Source: Frankiaceae bacterium (lineage in GTDB: Bacteria; Actinomycetota; Actinomycetes; JADGOU01). From it: a stretch of 18,763 nucleotides of DNA. The stretch is from contig JADGOU010000018.1 of the NCBI GenBank assembly GCA_017882835.1, positions 1 to 18,763 on the forward strand. The letters are read 5' to 3'. Each line of letters opens with the position of its first letter. Position 1 is the stretch's first letter. Under the pieces are notes generated by a model. That model saw only the letters and a program-made list of their open reading frames with translations. It did not search any database and was not told the DNA's origin. This document shows, one piece after another, positions 6,648 to 14,340 of this stretch. Both the position numbers and the translations under genes were made by a program.

Positions 6648-9554
6648 TCATCCGACCCCGGGAGCGATCGGCCGGGTCGCGGCCTCCAGCGCAAGCACGA
6701 TCGAGCGGTACGGCTTGCCGGTCTGCCGAGACAACCCGATCTCGCAGGTCCGGTTGCTGCAGAGGTAGTCCGGGTGGTGCCTGCCCGCCAGGGCCGCCAC
6801 CTCGTGCTGCAGCGCTGAGGCGGGCAGCTCCGGATGCAGCCAGCCGCGGTCGCCGGCGAAGCCGCAGCAGCCAGCCTCCGGCGGGTTGACGACCTCTTCG
6901 GCCAGCGCCGCCCCGATCGCCTCCAGCTTGCCGACGGCGCTGATGTGGTACGCCGAACAGACGGCGTGCACCGCCACGGACCCCACTTTGGCCGTCACCT
7001 GCAACCTGGGCAGCAGCAAGTCGTGCAGCCAGTCGATGCTGTCCAGGAAGGTCATCCGGTCGAAGCGCTCGGCGTTGTCCGGGCTGAGGTACTCCCGGCA
7101 GGTGCGCAAGCCCGACGTACAGGAAGTGGCATCCACGACGATCGGCCGCGAGCCTTCGCTGGACCACCACCAGGCGCGCTCGACGGTGCGCTTGGCCATT
7201 AGCTGCATGCCCTCGAAGTAGCCCTTGGAGTGCCACGGCGTACCGCAGCAGGCGCCGGCGACGTCGTCGGGGATCACGACCGGCAGGCCCGCCCGCGCGC
7301 TGACGGCCACCAGCGCCTCGGGCAGGGTGGGATGGCGCGCTTCCCCCTCGCCCGGGCCGAAGATCCGGTTGACGCAGGCCGGGAAGTAGACAGCGGCGGC
7401 CTCGGCCGCCGCCGTGGCCGGCAGCGGTGGGGCAGCCGGTGGCATGGTCGGGTCCCAGCGCGGCATCAGGTCGGCGCTCACCGCAGCCCGCAGCAGGTCG
7501 GTGGCGGCCACCAACGGGCGATGGGTGGCGATCTTGGCGGTGGCGTGAGCGGTGCGTAGCAGCACCCGGAAGGCCTGCTCCACCGCGGCGTACCGCTCGG
7601 CGACCTCCCGGCCGATTTGTTCCGCCCGGGGCGAGTGCTGCTGGTGCCGGAACCGCTTGACCAGCTCCCCGGTGTTGATCTCGACCGGGCAGGCCAGCTC
7701 GCACATGCCGTCACCAGCGCACGTCTCCAGCCCGGCGTACTCATAGTCCTGCTGCAGCGGTCGCAGCAGGTACCCGGCGCCGTCGGCCGCGTCCTGGCGC
7801 AGCATCTCCCGCCGGACGACGATGCGCTGGCGCGGCGTCAGCGTCAGCTCGCGGCTGGGGCAGACGTGCTCGCAGTAGCCGCACTCGATGCATCGGTCGG
7901 CCTCGGGCTCGATGCTCGGCGTGGTCTTGAGGTGGCGCAGGTGCGCCTGCGGGTCGTCGGTGAGCACCACGCCCGGGTTCAAGATCCCGTCCGGGTCGGC
8001 CAGCGCCTTGATCCGGCGCATGACATCCAGCGCCGCCGCGCCCCACTCGGCACCGACGAAGGGCGCCATGTTGCGGCCAGTCCCGTGCTCTCCCTTCAGC
8101 GCGCCTTCGTACCGCAGCACCAACTCCACCAGCTCGGCCATAAACCGGCCGTAGCGCGCGATCTCGCCGGCGTCGTTGAGTGACTGGGTGAGCAGGAAGT
8201 GCAGGTTGCCGTCCTTGGCGTGACCGAAGACGACGCCCTCGCCGTACCCGTGCTGCCGGAACAGGGCGCCGAGCTCTTCGACGGCGTCGGCCAGCTGGTG
8301 GATCGGAAAGGTCACGTCTTCGAGCAGCACCGAGTGACCGCTCGCCCGGGCCGCGCCGACGGAGGTGAACAGACCGTTGCGCACGGTCCAGTACTCCAGC
8401 TGGCGCTGCGGGTCCAGGGTGAACTCCGCCGGCAGGAGCAGGTCCATCCCGGCCAGCGCCGCCTCGGCGGTCTGCCGCAGCCCCGGAAGGGCGGCAGCGT
8501 CCGCGGTGGCCACGTCGACCAGCAGGGCGGCCGCGCCATCGGGCAGGTCGGTCAGGTGCGCCGGGACACCCTTCCTTCCCTCGACCGCCCGCATCGACGC
8601 TCGGTCGAGCAGCTCGATCGCGGTGGCACCCACTTCCCGCAGCGGCACGATGGCGTCGTTGGCGGCGTGCAAGCTGGGGAAGATCAGCAAGCTGGTGGCC
8701 CGGTGCGGCAGCACCGGCACCGTGTCCAAGACGGCCTCGGCGGTGAAGGCCAGCGTGCCTTCGGACCCAACCAGCAGGTGAGTGAAGATCTCCAGCGGCT
8801 CGGCGTGGTCCAGGAAGGCATTCAGGCCGTAGCCGGTGGTGTTCTTCCGGCTGTGCTTGCGCTGGATCTTCTCGGTCAGCCCAGCATTGGCGAGCAGCTC
8901 AGTACGCAACTGCGCCAGCCCCGCGGCCAGCTCCGGCTCCTCGACGGCGAACCGCTCCGCGGCGTCCTGGGCCGCCGTGTCGATCACCGTGCCGGAGGGC
9001 AGCACGAAGGTCAAGGAGCGCAGGGTGCGGTAGGCGTTCTGCTCGATCCCGCAGCACATGCCGCTGGAGTTATTCGCCAGGATGCCGCCGATGGTGCAGG
9101 CGGCCAGGCTGGCCGGGTCGGGGCCGAGCTTCGCGCCGTAGGGCTTCAGAGCGAGGTTGACCCGGGCGGCGATCGTGCCCGGCCCGACCCGCACCCGGGC
9201 GCCGCCGTCCTCGACCTCGATCCGGCGCCAGTACCGACCCACCTCGACCAGGACGCCGTCGGTCTGGGCCTGGCCGGACAAGCTGGTGCCGGCCGCCCGG
9301 AAGGTCATCGGTACGTCGCGGTCCCGGCACAGGGCGAACAGCGCCTGGATCTCCACCACTGACTCGGCCAGTACGACGGCCTTGGGGATCAGGCGGTAGA
9401 AGCTCGCGTCCGAGGCGAACGCAACCAGGTCGATCGGGCGGGTCAGCACCCGGTCGGGGCTAACGATGCGCTCCAGCTCAGCGATCAGCCCCGGGTCGAT
9501 CCGCAGCACCGCCTGGCCCGCGGTCGAGGTGGACGGGACCACTGTTGCCGTCAT
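6648..9554 (-). CDS. dld: FAD/Fe-S D-lactate dehydrogenase, quinone-linked
   Basis: 968 residues from the ATG at 9554, chosen because GGGAG is 7 bases upstream; the frame stays open back to 9854 but that extension is Arg/Pro-rich and unlike the family. Domain order: FAD_binding_4 (PCMH) domain from ~35, with AGTSLSGQAQTDG and LGPDPASLAACTIGGILANN; FAD-oxidase C-terminal domain with GHAKDGNLHF and GALKGEHGTGRN; a ferredoxin-like unit with CIECGYCEHVCP (Cys555, 558, 561, 565) and CAGDGMCELACP (from Cys612); and a C-terminal GlpC/CCG domain with CCGTPWHSKG and EAGCCGFAGDRGW. This architecture matches Dld-II of Shewanella and similar NAD-independent D-lactate dehydrogenases, which oxidise D-lactate to pyruvate at the membrane face and pass electrons to quinone. 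Its divergent position against lldP-lldEFG supports lactate over glycolate or 2-hydroxyglutarate, which related enzymes use. Confidence 0.9.
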   Translation of the reverse strand: MTATVVPSTSTAGQAVLRIDPGLIAELERIVSPDRVLTRPIDLVAFASDASFYRLIPKAVVLAESVVEIQALFALCRDRDVPMTFRAAGTSLSGQAQTDGVLVEVGRYWRRIEVEDGGARVRVGPGTIAARVNLALKPYGAKLGPDPASLAACTIGGILANNSSGMCCGIEQNAYRTLRSLTFVLPSGTVIDTAAQDAAERFAVEEPELAAGLAQLRTELLANAGLTEKIQRKHSRKNTTGYGLNAFLDHAEPLEIFTHLLVGSEGTLAFTAEAVLDTVPVLPHRATSLLIFPSLHAANDAIVPLREVGATAIELLDRASMRAVEGRKGVPAHLTDLPDGAAALLVDVATADAAALPGLRQTAEAALAGMDLLLPAEFTLDPQRQLEYWTVRNGLFTSVGAARASGHSVLLEDVTFPIHQLADAVEELGALFRQHGYGEGVVFGHAKDGNLHFLLTQSLNDAGEIARYGRFMAELVELVLRYEGALKGEHGTGRNMAPFVGAEWGAAALDVMRRIKALADPDGILNPGVVLTDDPQAHLRHLKTTPSIEPEADRCIECGYCEHVCPSRELTLTPRQRIVVRREMLRQDAADGAGYLLRPLQQDYEYAGLETCAGDGMCELACPVEINTGELVKRFRHQQHSPRAEQIGREVAERYAAVEQAFRVLLRTAHATAKIATHRPLVAATDLLRAAVSADLMPRWDPTMPPAAPPLPATAAAEAAAVYFPACVNRIFGPGEGEARHPTLPEALVAVSARAGLPVVIPDDVAGACCGTPWHSKGYFEGMQLMAKRTVERAWWWSSEGSRPIVVDATSCTSGLRTCREYLSPDNAERFDRMTFLDSIDWLHDLLLPRLQVTAKVGSVAVHAVCSAYHISAVGKLEAIGAALAEEVVNPPEAGCCGFAGDRGWLHPELPASALQHEVAALAGRHHPDYLCSNRTCEIGLSRQTGKPYRSIVLALEAATRPIAPGVG

Positions 9555-9618
9555 CCACACTCTCCCTGCGTCGTCATCCCCCGGAACGTTCGGCTGTCCA
9601 CGCGGTTCAGATCCCCAT

Positions 9619-9819
9619 CTATCCGCCGAGGTGTCGACGTCGTTCCGGACCACCCCGGGGCGTGCCGGCGCGGGGGTGCGGACCGGCCTGCTTGGCGGCG
9701 GTCGTGCCGGTCGGAGCCTGTTCGCCTTCGGCCGTCGCGACGCCGGCCGAGTTCGACAGATCGTTGTCAGCGCTGTCAGCGCGGACGCTCCGGTCCGGCT
9801 CCGCAGGTCCATCGGCCAT
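9619..9819 (-). CDS. Possible small ORF upstream of dld (66 residues)
   Basis: An ATG at 9819 has GGGAGG 6 bases upstream, a strong ribosome binding site, and the frame runs 66 codons, ending 64 bases before the dld start on the same strand. The peptide (MADGPAEPDRSVRADSADND at its start) is hydrophilic, Ala/Gly/Arg/Pro-rich and becomes basic at its C-terminus; it has no membrane segment and no family I recognise. It may be a small leader protein co-transcribed with dld, or a chance ORF in GC-rich DNA. Part of it coincides with the dyad at 9770-9782. Confidence 0.25.
   Translation of the reverse strand: MADGPAEPDRSVRADSADNDLSNSAGVATAEGEQAPTGTTAAKQAGPHPRAGTPRGGPERRRHLGG
9770..9782. promoter_or_regulatory. 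Operator-like dyad GCGCTG-T-CAGCGC
   Basis: GCGCTG (9770-9775) and CAGCGC (9777-9782) are perfect inverted repeats around one base. The site also belongs to two exact tandem copies of TGTCAGCGC (9765-9782). Position inside the divergent region is suggestive of protein binding, but no regulator family is identified by this motif. Confidence 0.3.
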
Positions 9820-10045
9820 GGTTGCCCTCCCGGCACCGCTCCTGGAGTGCCCACACCTAAGCGTTACAGCCGGCCGGCGCGGTGACCGGTAAGCCGAACC
9901 AAGGGCTGTGCACCCGGTGTCGACGCCCGTGCTCGTGCCCGCCCACGTACTGCACCTACCCGGTCAGCAGGGCGGCCGAATCGCTCTGGGCGCGTCGGTC
10001 ACCACGTCATTGCACCGGAAATCATCCACGGACGGCACCGGCTCG

Positions 10046-10086
10046 CACCGTGTGCCGATCTGGATACGCATTGCCACGGCACGGTG
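10046..10086 (+). promoter_or_regulatory. Inverted repeat upstream of lldP
   Basis: CACCGTG (10046-10052) pairs with CACGGTG (10080-10086), and CCG (10055-10057) with CGG (10077-10079), leaving a TG bulge and a 19-base loop. It ends on the possible -35 element TGGACA. It could be an operator or, if transcription starts further upstream, a leader hairpin about 155 bases before the lldP start. Confidence 0.3.
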
Positions 10087-10240
10087 GACACCCATCCCGT
10101 CCAGCCGGTTACTCTCGGTCCCCTTCGCCGATGTTCCACCCGGACGTGGCCCATCCGGCGTACCGTCCCGTGAACCCGGCCAACGGCTGCTCGCCAGCCG
10201 CACCGGTTGCGATCTCCTCGGCGTCCAGGCGAAGGCACCT

Positions 10241-11977
10241 ATGATCGTACCGGACTACAAGCAGGTCCTCGACCCGGTGTCGCACTCGCTCGCGACGACG
10301 TCGATCTTCGCGGCCCTGCCGTTGCTCACCCTGTTCGTCCTGCTGGGCGTCGTAAAGATGAAGGCTTGGATCGCCGCACTCACCTCGCTCGCAGTCGCCA
10401 TCGTCATTGCCACGGTGGTCTACCCGATGCCGCTGGGTGACGCGCTCAACACCTCGCTGTACGGCGCGGCCTTCGGCTTCTTCCCGATTATGTGGATCGT
10501 GATCAATGCGATCTGGATCTACAACATGACGGTCGCCACGGGGCACCTCGACGTCCTGCGCCGCTCCTTCGGCAAGATCAGCGACGACCAGCGGGTACAG
10601 GCCATGATCGTGGCCTTCTGCTTCGGGGCGCTGATGGAGGCCCTCGCCGGCTTCGGCACGCCGGTCGCCATGAGCTCAGTGATGCTGATCGCGCTCGGCT
10701 TCGCTCCCATGCGGGCGGCAATGCTGGCCCTAGTCGCGAACACTGCCCCGGTGGCCTTCGGCGCCCTCGCGGTGCCTATCACCACCCTGGCCTCTCCGGC
10801 GGTGACCGGTCTGCCAGTGGACAAGCTCGGTGCCATGGTGGGGCGGCAAACCCCGGTCCTTGCCCTGTTCGTGCCGCTGGCCCTGGTCTTCATCGTGGAC
10901 GGCAGGCGCGGCCTGCGCGAGACCTGGCCGGTCGCCCTCGTCTGCGGCGTCAGTTTCGCGCTGGCCCAGTTCGTCTGCTCCAACTACATCTCGGTCGAGC
11001 TCACCGACATCGTCGCCTCGCTGGTGGCTGCGGTGTCCGTGATCGGCTTCACCCGGCGGTGGCATCCGAGCGCGGCCCGCGAGGGCGTCGGCCAGGCCAG
11101 GCGGGGAGCGCGGCCGGCGGTGGCCGGCGGTGCCAGCGACGAGACCGACTCCGACTTCCGCGAGCGGGTGGCCCAGTCCAACAGCGAGCTGGCGCACCAC
11201 GACCCGCCGGGAGAGGTGGCGAAGGCCTACGCGCCGTACCTGATCATCATTGCGGTGTTCGTCATATCCACGCAGATCAAGTGGCTGGCCGGCGTGGCGC
11301 CCGCCAAGGCGGGCACCACCGGGACCGGCATCGAGCGGTTCACTCACATCGTCAACTGGCCCGGTCTGCACATCAAGAACTCGGCCAGCAAGGCGGTGGC
11401 CACCACCTTCAAGCTCAACTACGTCTCGGCGGCCGGCACCCTGCTATTAGTCACCGGCATCCTTACCATGATCGTGCTCAAGCTGAGCGTCGGACGAGCA
11501 CTGAGCATTTACGCCGCGACGCTCAAGCAGCTCTGGCCGGCCATCGTCACCGTCATGGCCGTGCTGGGGCTCGCCTACGTGATGAACCAGTCGGGCCAGA
11601 CGCAGACCCTGGGCCGATGGATGGCCGGTGCAGGCGGTCTGTTCGCCTTGATATCCCCGATCCTGGGCTGGCTGGGAGTGGCGGTCACCGGCTCGGACAC
11701 CTCGTCGAACTCCCTGTTCGGCGCCTTGCAGGTGACGGCCGCCAAGCAGACCGGCCTGAACCCGCTGCTCATGGCGGCCGCCAACAGCTCTGGCGGGGTG
11801 CTCGGCAAGATGGTCTCGCCGCAGAACCTGGCGATCGCCGCCGGCGCGGTCGGCATGGCCGGGCAGGAGGGCGAGCTGTTCCGGCGGGTGCTGGGCTGGA
11901 GCCTGGGCTTCTTGGCGTTCATGTGCATCCTGGTCTACCTGCAGTCGACGTCCGTGCTGTCGTGGATGATCCCCTGA
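10241..11977 (+). CDS. lldP: L-/D-lactate permease, LctP family
   Basis: 578 residues from the ATG at 10241, preceded by GAAGG with a 5-base spacer; the frame is open further upstream but only the part from MIVPDYKQVLDP onward looks like the family, whose usual length is about 550. The LctP hallmark block is present: NAIWIYNMTVATGHLDVLRR followed by KISDDQRVQAMIVAFCFGAL, MEALAGFGTPVAMSSVMLI and a C-terminal GVAVTGSDTSSNSLFGALQ. There are about 12-14 hydrophobic segments, with a charged cytosolic loop near residues 275-325. It imports lactate (and probably glycolate) by proton symport. It is the first gene of a run with lldE, lldF and lldG; 46 bases separate it from lldE. The divergent dld completes the pathway. 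Confidence 0.93.
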   Translation: MIVPDYKQVLDPVSHSLATTSIFAALPLLTLFVLLGVVKMKAWIAALTSLAVAIVIATVVYPMPLGDALNTSLYGAAFGFFPIMWIVINAIWIYNMTVATGHLDVLRRSFGKISDDQRVQAMIVAFCFGALMEALAGFGTPVAMSSVMLIALGFAPMRAAMLALVANTAPVAFGALAVPITTLASPAVTGLPVDKLGAMVGRQTPVLALFVPLALVFIVDGRRGLRETWPVALVCGVSFALAQFVCSNYISVELTDIVASLVAAVSVIGFTRRWHPSAAREGVGQARRGARPAVAGGASDETDSDFRERVAQSNSELAHHDPPGEVAKAYAPYLIIIAVFVISTQIKWLAGVAPAKAGTTGTGIERFTHIVNWPGLHIKNSASKAVATTFKLNYVSAAGTLLLVTGILTMIVLKLSVGRALSIYAATLKQLWPAIVTVMAVLGLAYVMNQSGQTQTLGRWMAGAGGLFALISPILGWLGVAVTGSDTSSNSLFGALQVTAAKQTGLNPLLMAAANSSGGVLGKMVSPQNLAIAAGAVGMAGQEGELFRRVLGWSLGFLAFMCILVYLQSTSVLSWMIP

Positions 11978-12023
11978 CGCCCACGGCGGCTTTCCGGCGT
12001 ACCGACCAGAAAGGCTGATCCCC

Positions 12024-12764
12024 GTGCGGGTGGCCCTGTTCATCACCTGCTTCAACGACGTCATGTACGCCAAGACCGGCCGCGCGGTGGTCGAGCTGCT
12101 GGAGCGCCTCGGCCAGCAGGTCGAGTTCCCGATGGAGCAGACCTGCTGCGGCCAGATGCACTTCAACACCGGCTACCAGCGGGAGTGCATCTCGATGGTC
12201 CGCCGGTTTGCCGACGTTTTTGCGCCGTACGACGCGGTGGTCTCGCCGTCCGGGTCGTGCGTGTCGATGGTGCGGGAGTACCACTCGCGGGTGGCCGAGG
12301 TCGCCGCGGAGCGCGGGGAGGATCTCTCCCTCGGCACGGACGTCGCGGCAGTGGCACCGAAGGTCTACGAGCTCTCGGAGTTCCTGGTCGACGTGCTCGG
12401 GGTGACCGACGTCGGCGCGTACTTCCCGCACCGGGTGACCTACCACCCGACCTGCCACTCGCTGCGCATGATTCACGTCGGGGACAAGCCGCTGCAGCTG
12501 CTGCGGGCAGTGCGCGGGATCGACCTGGTCGAGCTGCCGGCGGCCGAGCAGTGCTGCGGCTTCGGCGGCACGTTCGCGGTGAAGAACTACCAGACCTCGA
12601 CCGCCATGCTGGCCGACAAGATGAGCCACGTTTTGGACACCGGCGCCGAGGTCTGTACCGCTGGCGACAACTCCTGCCTGATGCACATCGGCGGCGGGCT
12701 GTCCCGGCTGCGCTCCGGCGTACGCACCCTGCACCTGGCCGAAATCCTGGCCGCGACCGAGTGA
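12024..12764 (+). CDS. lldE: L-lactate oxidation complex, (Fe-S)-binding subunit LldE/LutA
   Basis: 246 residues, the normal length for this subunit. The GTG at 12024 has AGAAAGG 9 bases upstream. Two CCG domains are evident: FITCFNDVMY with EQTCCGQMHFNTGY and SGSCVSMV in the first half, then YHPTCHSLRM, EQCCGFGGTFAVKNY and AGDNSCLMHIGG in the second. These cysteine motifs are those of heterodisulfide-reductase-type subunits that hold Fe-S clusters. With LldF and LldG it forms the non-flavin L-lactate dehydrogenase known as LldEFG in Shewanella and LutABC in Bacillus, oxidising L-lactate to pyruvate. It follows lldP after 46 bases and precedes lldF after 58, a gap filled largely by a hairpin. 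Homologues annotated as glycolate oxidase iron-sulfur subunit are the alternative name, less likely in this context. Confidence 0.93.
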   Translation: MRVALFITCFNDVMYAKTGRAVVELLERLGQQVEFPMEQTCCGQMHFNTGYQRECISMVRRFADVFAPYDAVVSPSGSCVSMVREYHSRVAEVAAERGEDLSLGTDVAAVAPKVYELSEFLVDVLGVTDVGAYFPHRVTYHPTCHSLRMIHVGDKPLQLLRAVRGIDLVELPAAEQCCGFGGTFAVKNYQTSTAMLADKMSHVLDTGAEVCTAGDNSCLMHIGGGLSRLRSGVRTLHLAEILAATE

Positions 12765-12793
12765 CTTCCACCGAGTGAGCCGCCTGGTGGAAG
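12765..12793 (+). other. Intercistronic hairpin between lldE and lldF
   Basis: CTTCCACC (12765-12772), which begins on the base after the lldE stop, pairs perfectly with GGTGGAAG (12786-12793) around a 13-base loop. The lldF ribosome binding site (GAGG, 12812-12815) lies 18 bases further on. The direct repeat ACCGAGTGA (12756-12764 and 12770-12778) overlaps the stop codon and the left arm. It could be an mRNA-stabilising or attenuating element; a full terminator is unlikely inside this operon. Confidence 0.5.
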
Positions 12794-12822
12794 AATGAAG
12801 ACCGAATGAATGAGGTACGTCG

Positions 12823-14340
12823 GTGAGCGCACCGGTCCCTGCCGGCACCAAGTTCCCGGCCGCGGCGGGCAAGGCCCTCGCCGACACCCAGCTGCGACGC
12901 AACTTGCGCAAGGCGACCACCACGATCCGCGACAAGCGGGCCTCGGTCGTCGGCGAGCTGCCGGACTGGCAGGAGCTACGGGAGGCCGGCCGGGCCACCA
13001 AGGAGCGGGTGCTGCGCCACCTGGACACCTACCTGGTGCAGATCGAGGAGTCGGTCACGGCGGCCGGCGGCCGCGTCCACTGGGCGCGCGACGCCGAGGA
13101 GGCGAACCGGATCGTCGCCGAGCTGGTGCAGGCCACCGGTGAGCACGAGGTCATCAAGATCAAGTCCCTGACCACCGACGAGATCGACCTCAACGGCGGG
13201 CTGGCGGCGACCGGCATCACGGCGTACGAGACCGACCTGGCCGAACTCATCGTCCAGCTTGGCCACGACTACTCCTCGCACATCCTGGTCCCGGCGATCC
13301 ACAAGAACCGCTCCGAGATCCGGGAGATCTTCTTGCGGGAGATGCCGGACGTCGATCCCGGCTTGACCGACGAGCCGCGAGTGCTGGCGATGGCGGCCCG
13401 CAAGCACCTGCGCCGCAAGTTCCTCTCCACCCGGGTCGGGGTCAGCGGCGGCAACTTCCTCATCGCCGAGACCGGCACCGTGGTCATCGTGGAGTCCGAG
13501 GGCAACGGCCGGATGTGCCTAACGCTGCCCGAGGTGCTGATCAGCGTGGTCGGCATCGAAAAGGTGCTGCCGACCTGGGCGGACCTTGAGGTCTTCCTCC
13601 AGCTGCTGCCGCGGTCCTCCACCGGCGAGCGGATGAACCCCTACACATCGACTTGGCGCGGGGTGACCCCCGGCGACGGGCCGCAGGAGTTCCACCTGGT
13701 GCTGCTGGACAACGGCCGTACCGACGCCCTGGCCGACCAGATCGGTCGGCAGGCGCTCAACTGCATCCGGTGCTCGGCCTGTCTGAACGTCTGCCCGGTC
13801 TACGAGCGGGTCGGCGGCCACTCCTACGGCTCGGTCTATCCAGGTCCGATCGGCGCAGTGATCACCCCGCAAATCCGGACCGGCGCCAGCAAGACCGACG
13901 CCACCAGCCGCACCGACGCCTCGCTGCCGTACGCCTCCTCGCTGTGCGGCGCCTGCTACGAGGTGTGCCCGGTAAAGATCAACATCCCCGAGGTGCTGGT
14001 GCACCTGCGAGCCCGGGTGGTGGATGAAAAGCGCGAGCACAAGCTGCCGACTCCGGAGATGATCGCCATGCAGGCGATGAAGTGGGTCTTCGACGACGCC
14101 AAGCGGTTCGAACGGGCGGAGGCGGCGGCCCGGCTCGGATCCAGGCCGATGGCCCGCGGTGGCAAGATCGGCACGCTGCCCGGGATGCTCGGGCGCTGGA
14201 GCGATGCCCGGGACACCCCGGCCGTGCCGTCGGAGTCGTTCCGCCAGTGGTGGGAGCGCAACCGGGCCGGCGGCAGTGGCGGAACCGGCAGTGGCGGAAC
14301 CGGCAGTGGCGGAACCGGGTCCGACCGGAGCGGGTCGTGA
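12823..14340 (+). CDS. lldF: L-lactate oxidation complex, Fe-S subunit LldF/LutB
   Basis: 505 residues. The GTG at 12823 is preceded by GAGG with a 7-base spacer. Residues ~70-300 form the LUD domain (LutB part), with NFLIAETGTVVIVESEGNGR. A ferredoxin-like segment follows: CIRCSACLNVCPVY (Cys314, 317, 320, 324) and CGACYEVCPVKI (Cys375, 378, 382), for [4Fe-4S] clusters. The region after ~400 matches the usual C-terminal domain, with PEMIAMQAMKWVF and a late WWERNRAG. The protein then ends in an unusual Gly/Ser/Thr tail, three GSGGT units encoded by perfect 15-bp repeats. It is the electron-carrying core of the LldEFG complex. Its stop overlaps the lldG start as GTGA, so the two subunits should be made in step. 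Confidence 0.94.
   Translation: MSAPVPAGTKFPAAAGKALADTQLRRNLRKATTTIRDKRASVVGELPDWQELREAGRATKERVLRHLDTYLVQIEESVTAAGGRVHWARDAEEANRIVAELVQATGEHEVIKIKSLTTDEIDLNGGLAATGITAYETDLAELIVQLGHDYSSHILVPAIHKNRSEIREIFLREMPDVDPGLTDEPRVLAMAARKHLRRKFLSTRVGVSGGNFLIAETGTVVIVESEGNGRMCLTLPEVLISVVGIEKVLPTWADLEVFLQLLPRSSTGERMNPYTSTWRGVTPGDGPQEFHLVLLDNGRTDALADQIGRQALNCIRCSACLNVCPVYERVGGHSYGSVYPGPIGAVITPQIRTGASKTDATSRTDASLPYASSLCGACYEVCPVKINIPEVLVHLRARVVDEKREHKLPTPEMIAMQAMKWVFDDAKRFERAEAAARLGSRPMARGGKIGTLPGMLGRWSDARDTPAVPSESFRQWWERNRAGGSGGTGSGGTGSGGTGSDRSGS
14272..14316 (+). repeat. Three perfect 15-bp tandem repeats at the 3' end of lldF
   Basis: The unit GGCAGTGGCGGAACC occurs three times without a mismatch (14272-14286, 14287-14301, 14302-14316). 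In the lldF frame it encodes Gly-Ser-Gly-Gly-Thr repeats. Because the unit is a multiple of three, copy-number change would keep the frame. It ends 20 bases before the lldG GTG. Confidence 0.9.

Larger units (their letters stand above)
9555..10240. promoter_or_regulatory. Divergent control region of the lactate locus
   Basis: 686 bases separate the divergently transcribed dld and lldP genes, so both promoters must lie here. Contents I can point to are a small ORF (9619-9819, minus), a dyad at 9770-9782, a bulged inverted repeat at 10046-10086, and a weak promoter-like pair TGGACA (10085-10090) and TACTCT (10110-10115) spaced 19 bases on the plus strand. I find no clear match to the TNGTNNNACNA operator of GntR-type LldR. 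The remaining sequence shows no recognisable coding signal. Confidence 0.5.

Noticed and set aside
6590..6650. A tRNA-like stretch (CCCCTGTTCGATC) between dld and the exporter
   Set aside because: No acceptor stem, D-arm or anticodon arm could be paired around it.
6637..7704. A 355-codon minus-strand frame inside dld
   Set aside because: Composition is Arg/Gly/Ala-rich and it lies wholly over the Fe-S and CCG domains of dld in another frame.
9555..9854. N-terminal extension of dld to a start at 9854
   Set aside because: The added 100 residues are Arg/Pro-rich and unlike the family, while the ATG at 9554 has a well-placed GGGAG.
9632..9924. GGTGTCGACG occurring twice in the lld control region
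   Set aside because: Ten bases of GC-rich sequence nearly 290 bases apart; likely chance and not symmetric to either promoter.
9882..10244. A 120-codon plus-strand frame whose stop overlaps the lldP ATG as ATGA
   Set aside because: The overlap looks like coupling, but the peptide is Arg/Pro/Ser/Cys-rich without a good ribosome binding site or any family feature.
10492..12018. A 508-codon plus-strand frame inside lldP
   Set aside because: Low-complexity Arg/Gly/Asp-rich translation, a GC-rich shadow of the lactate permease.
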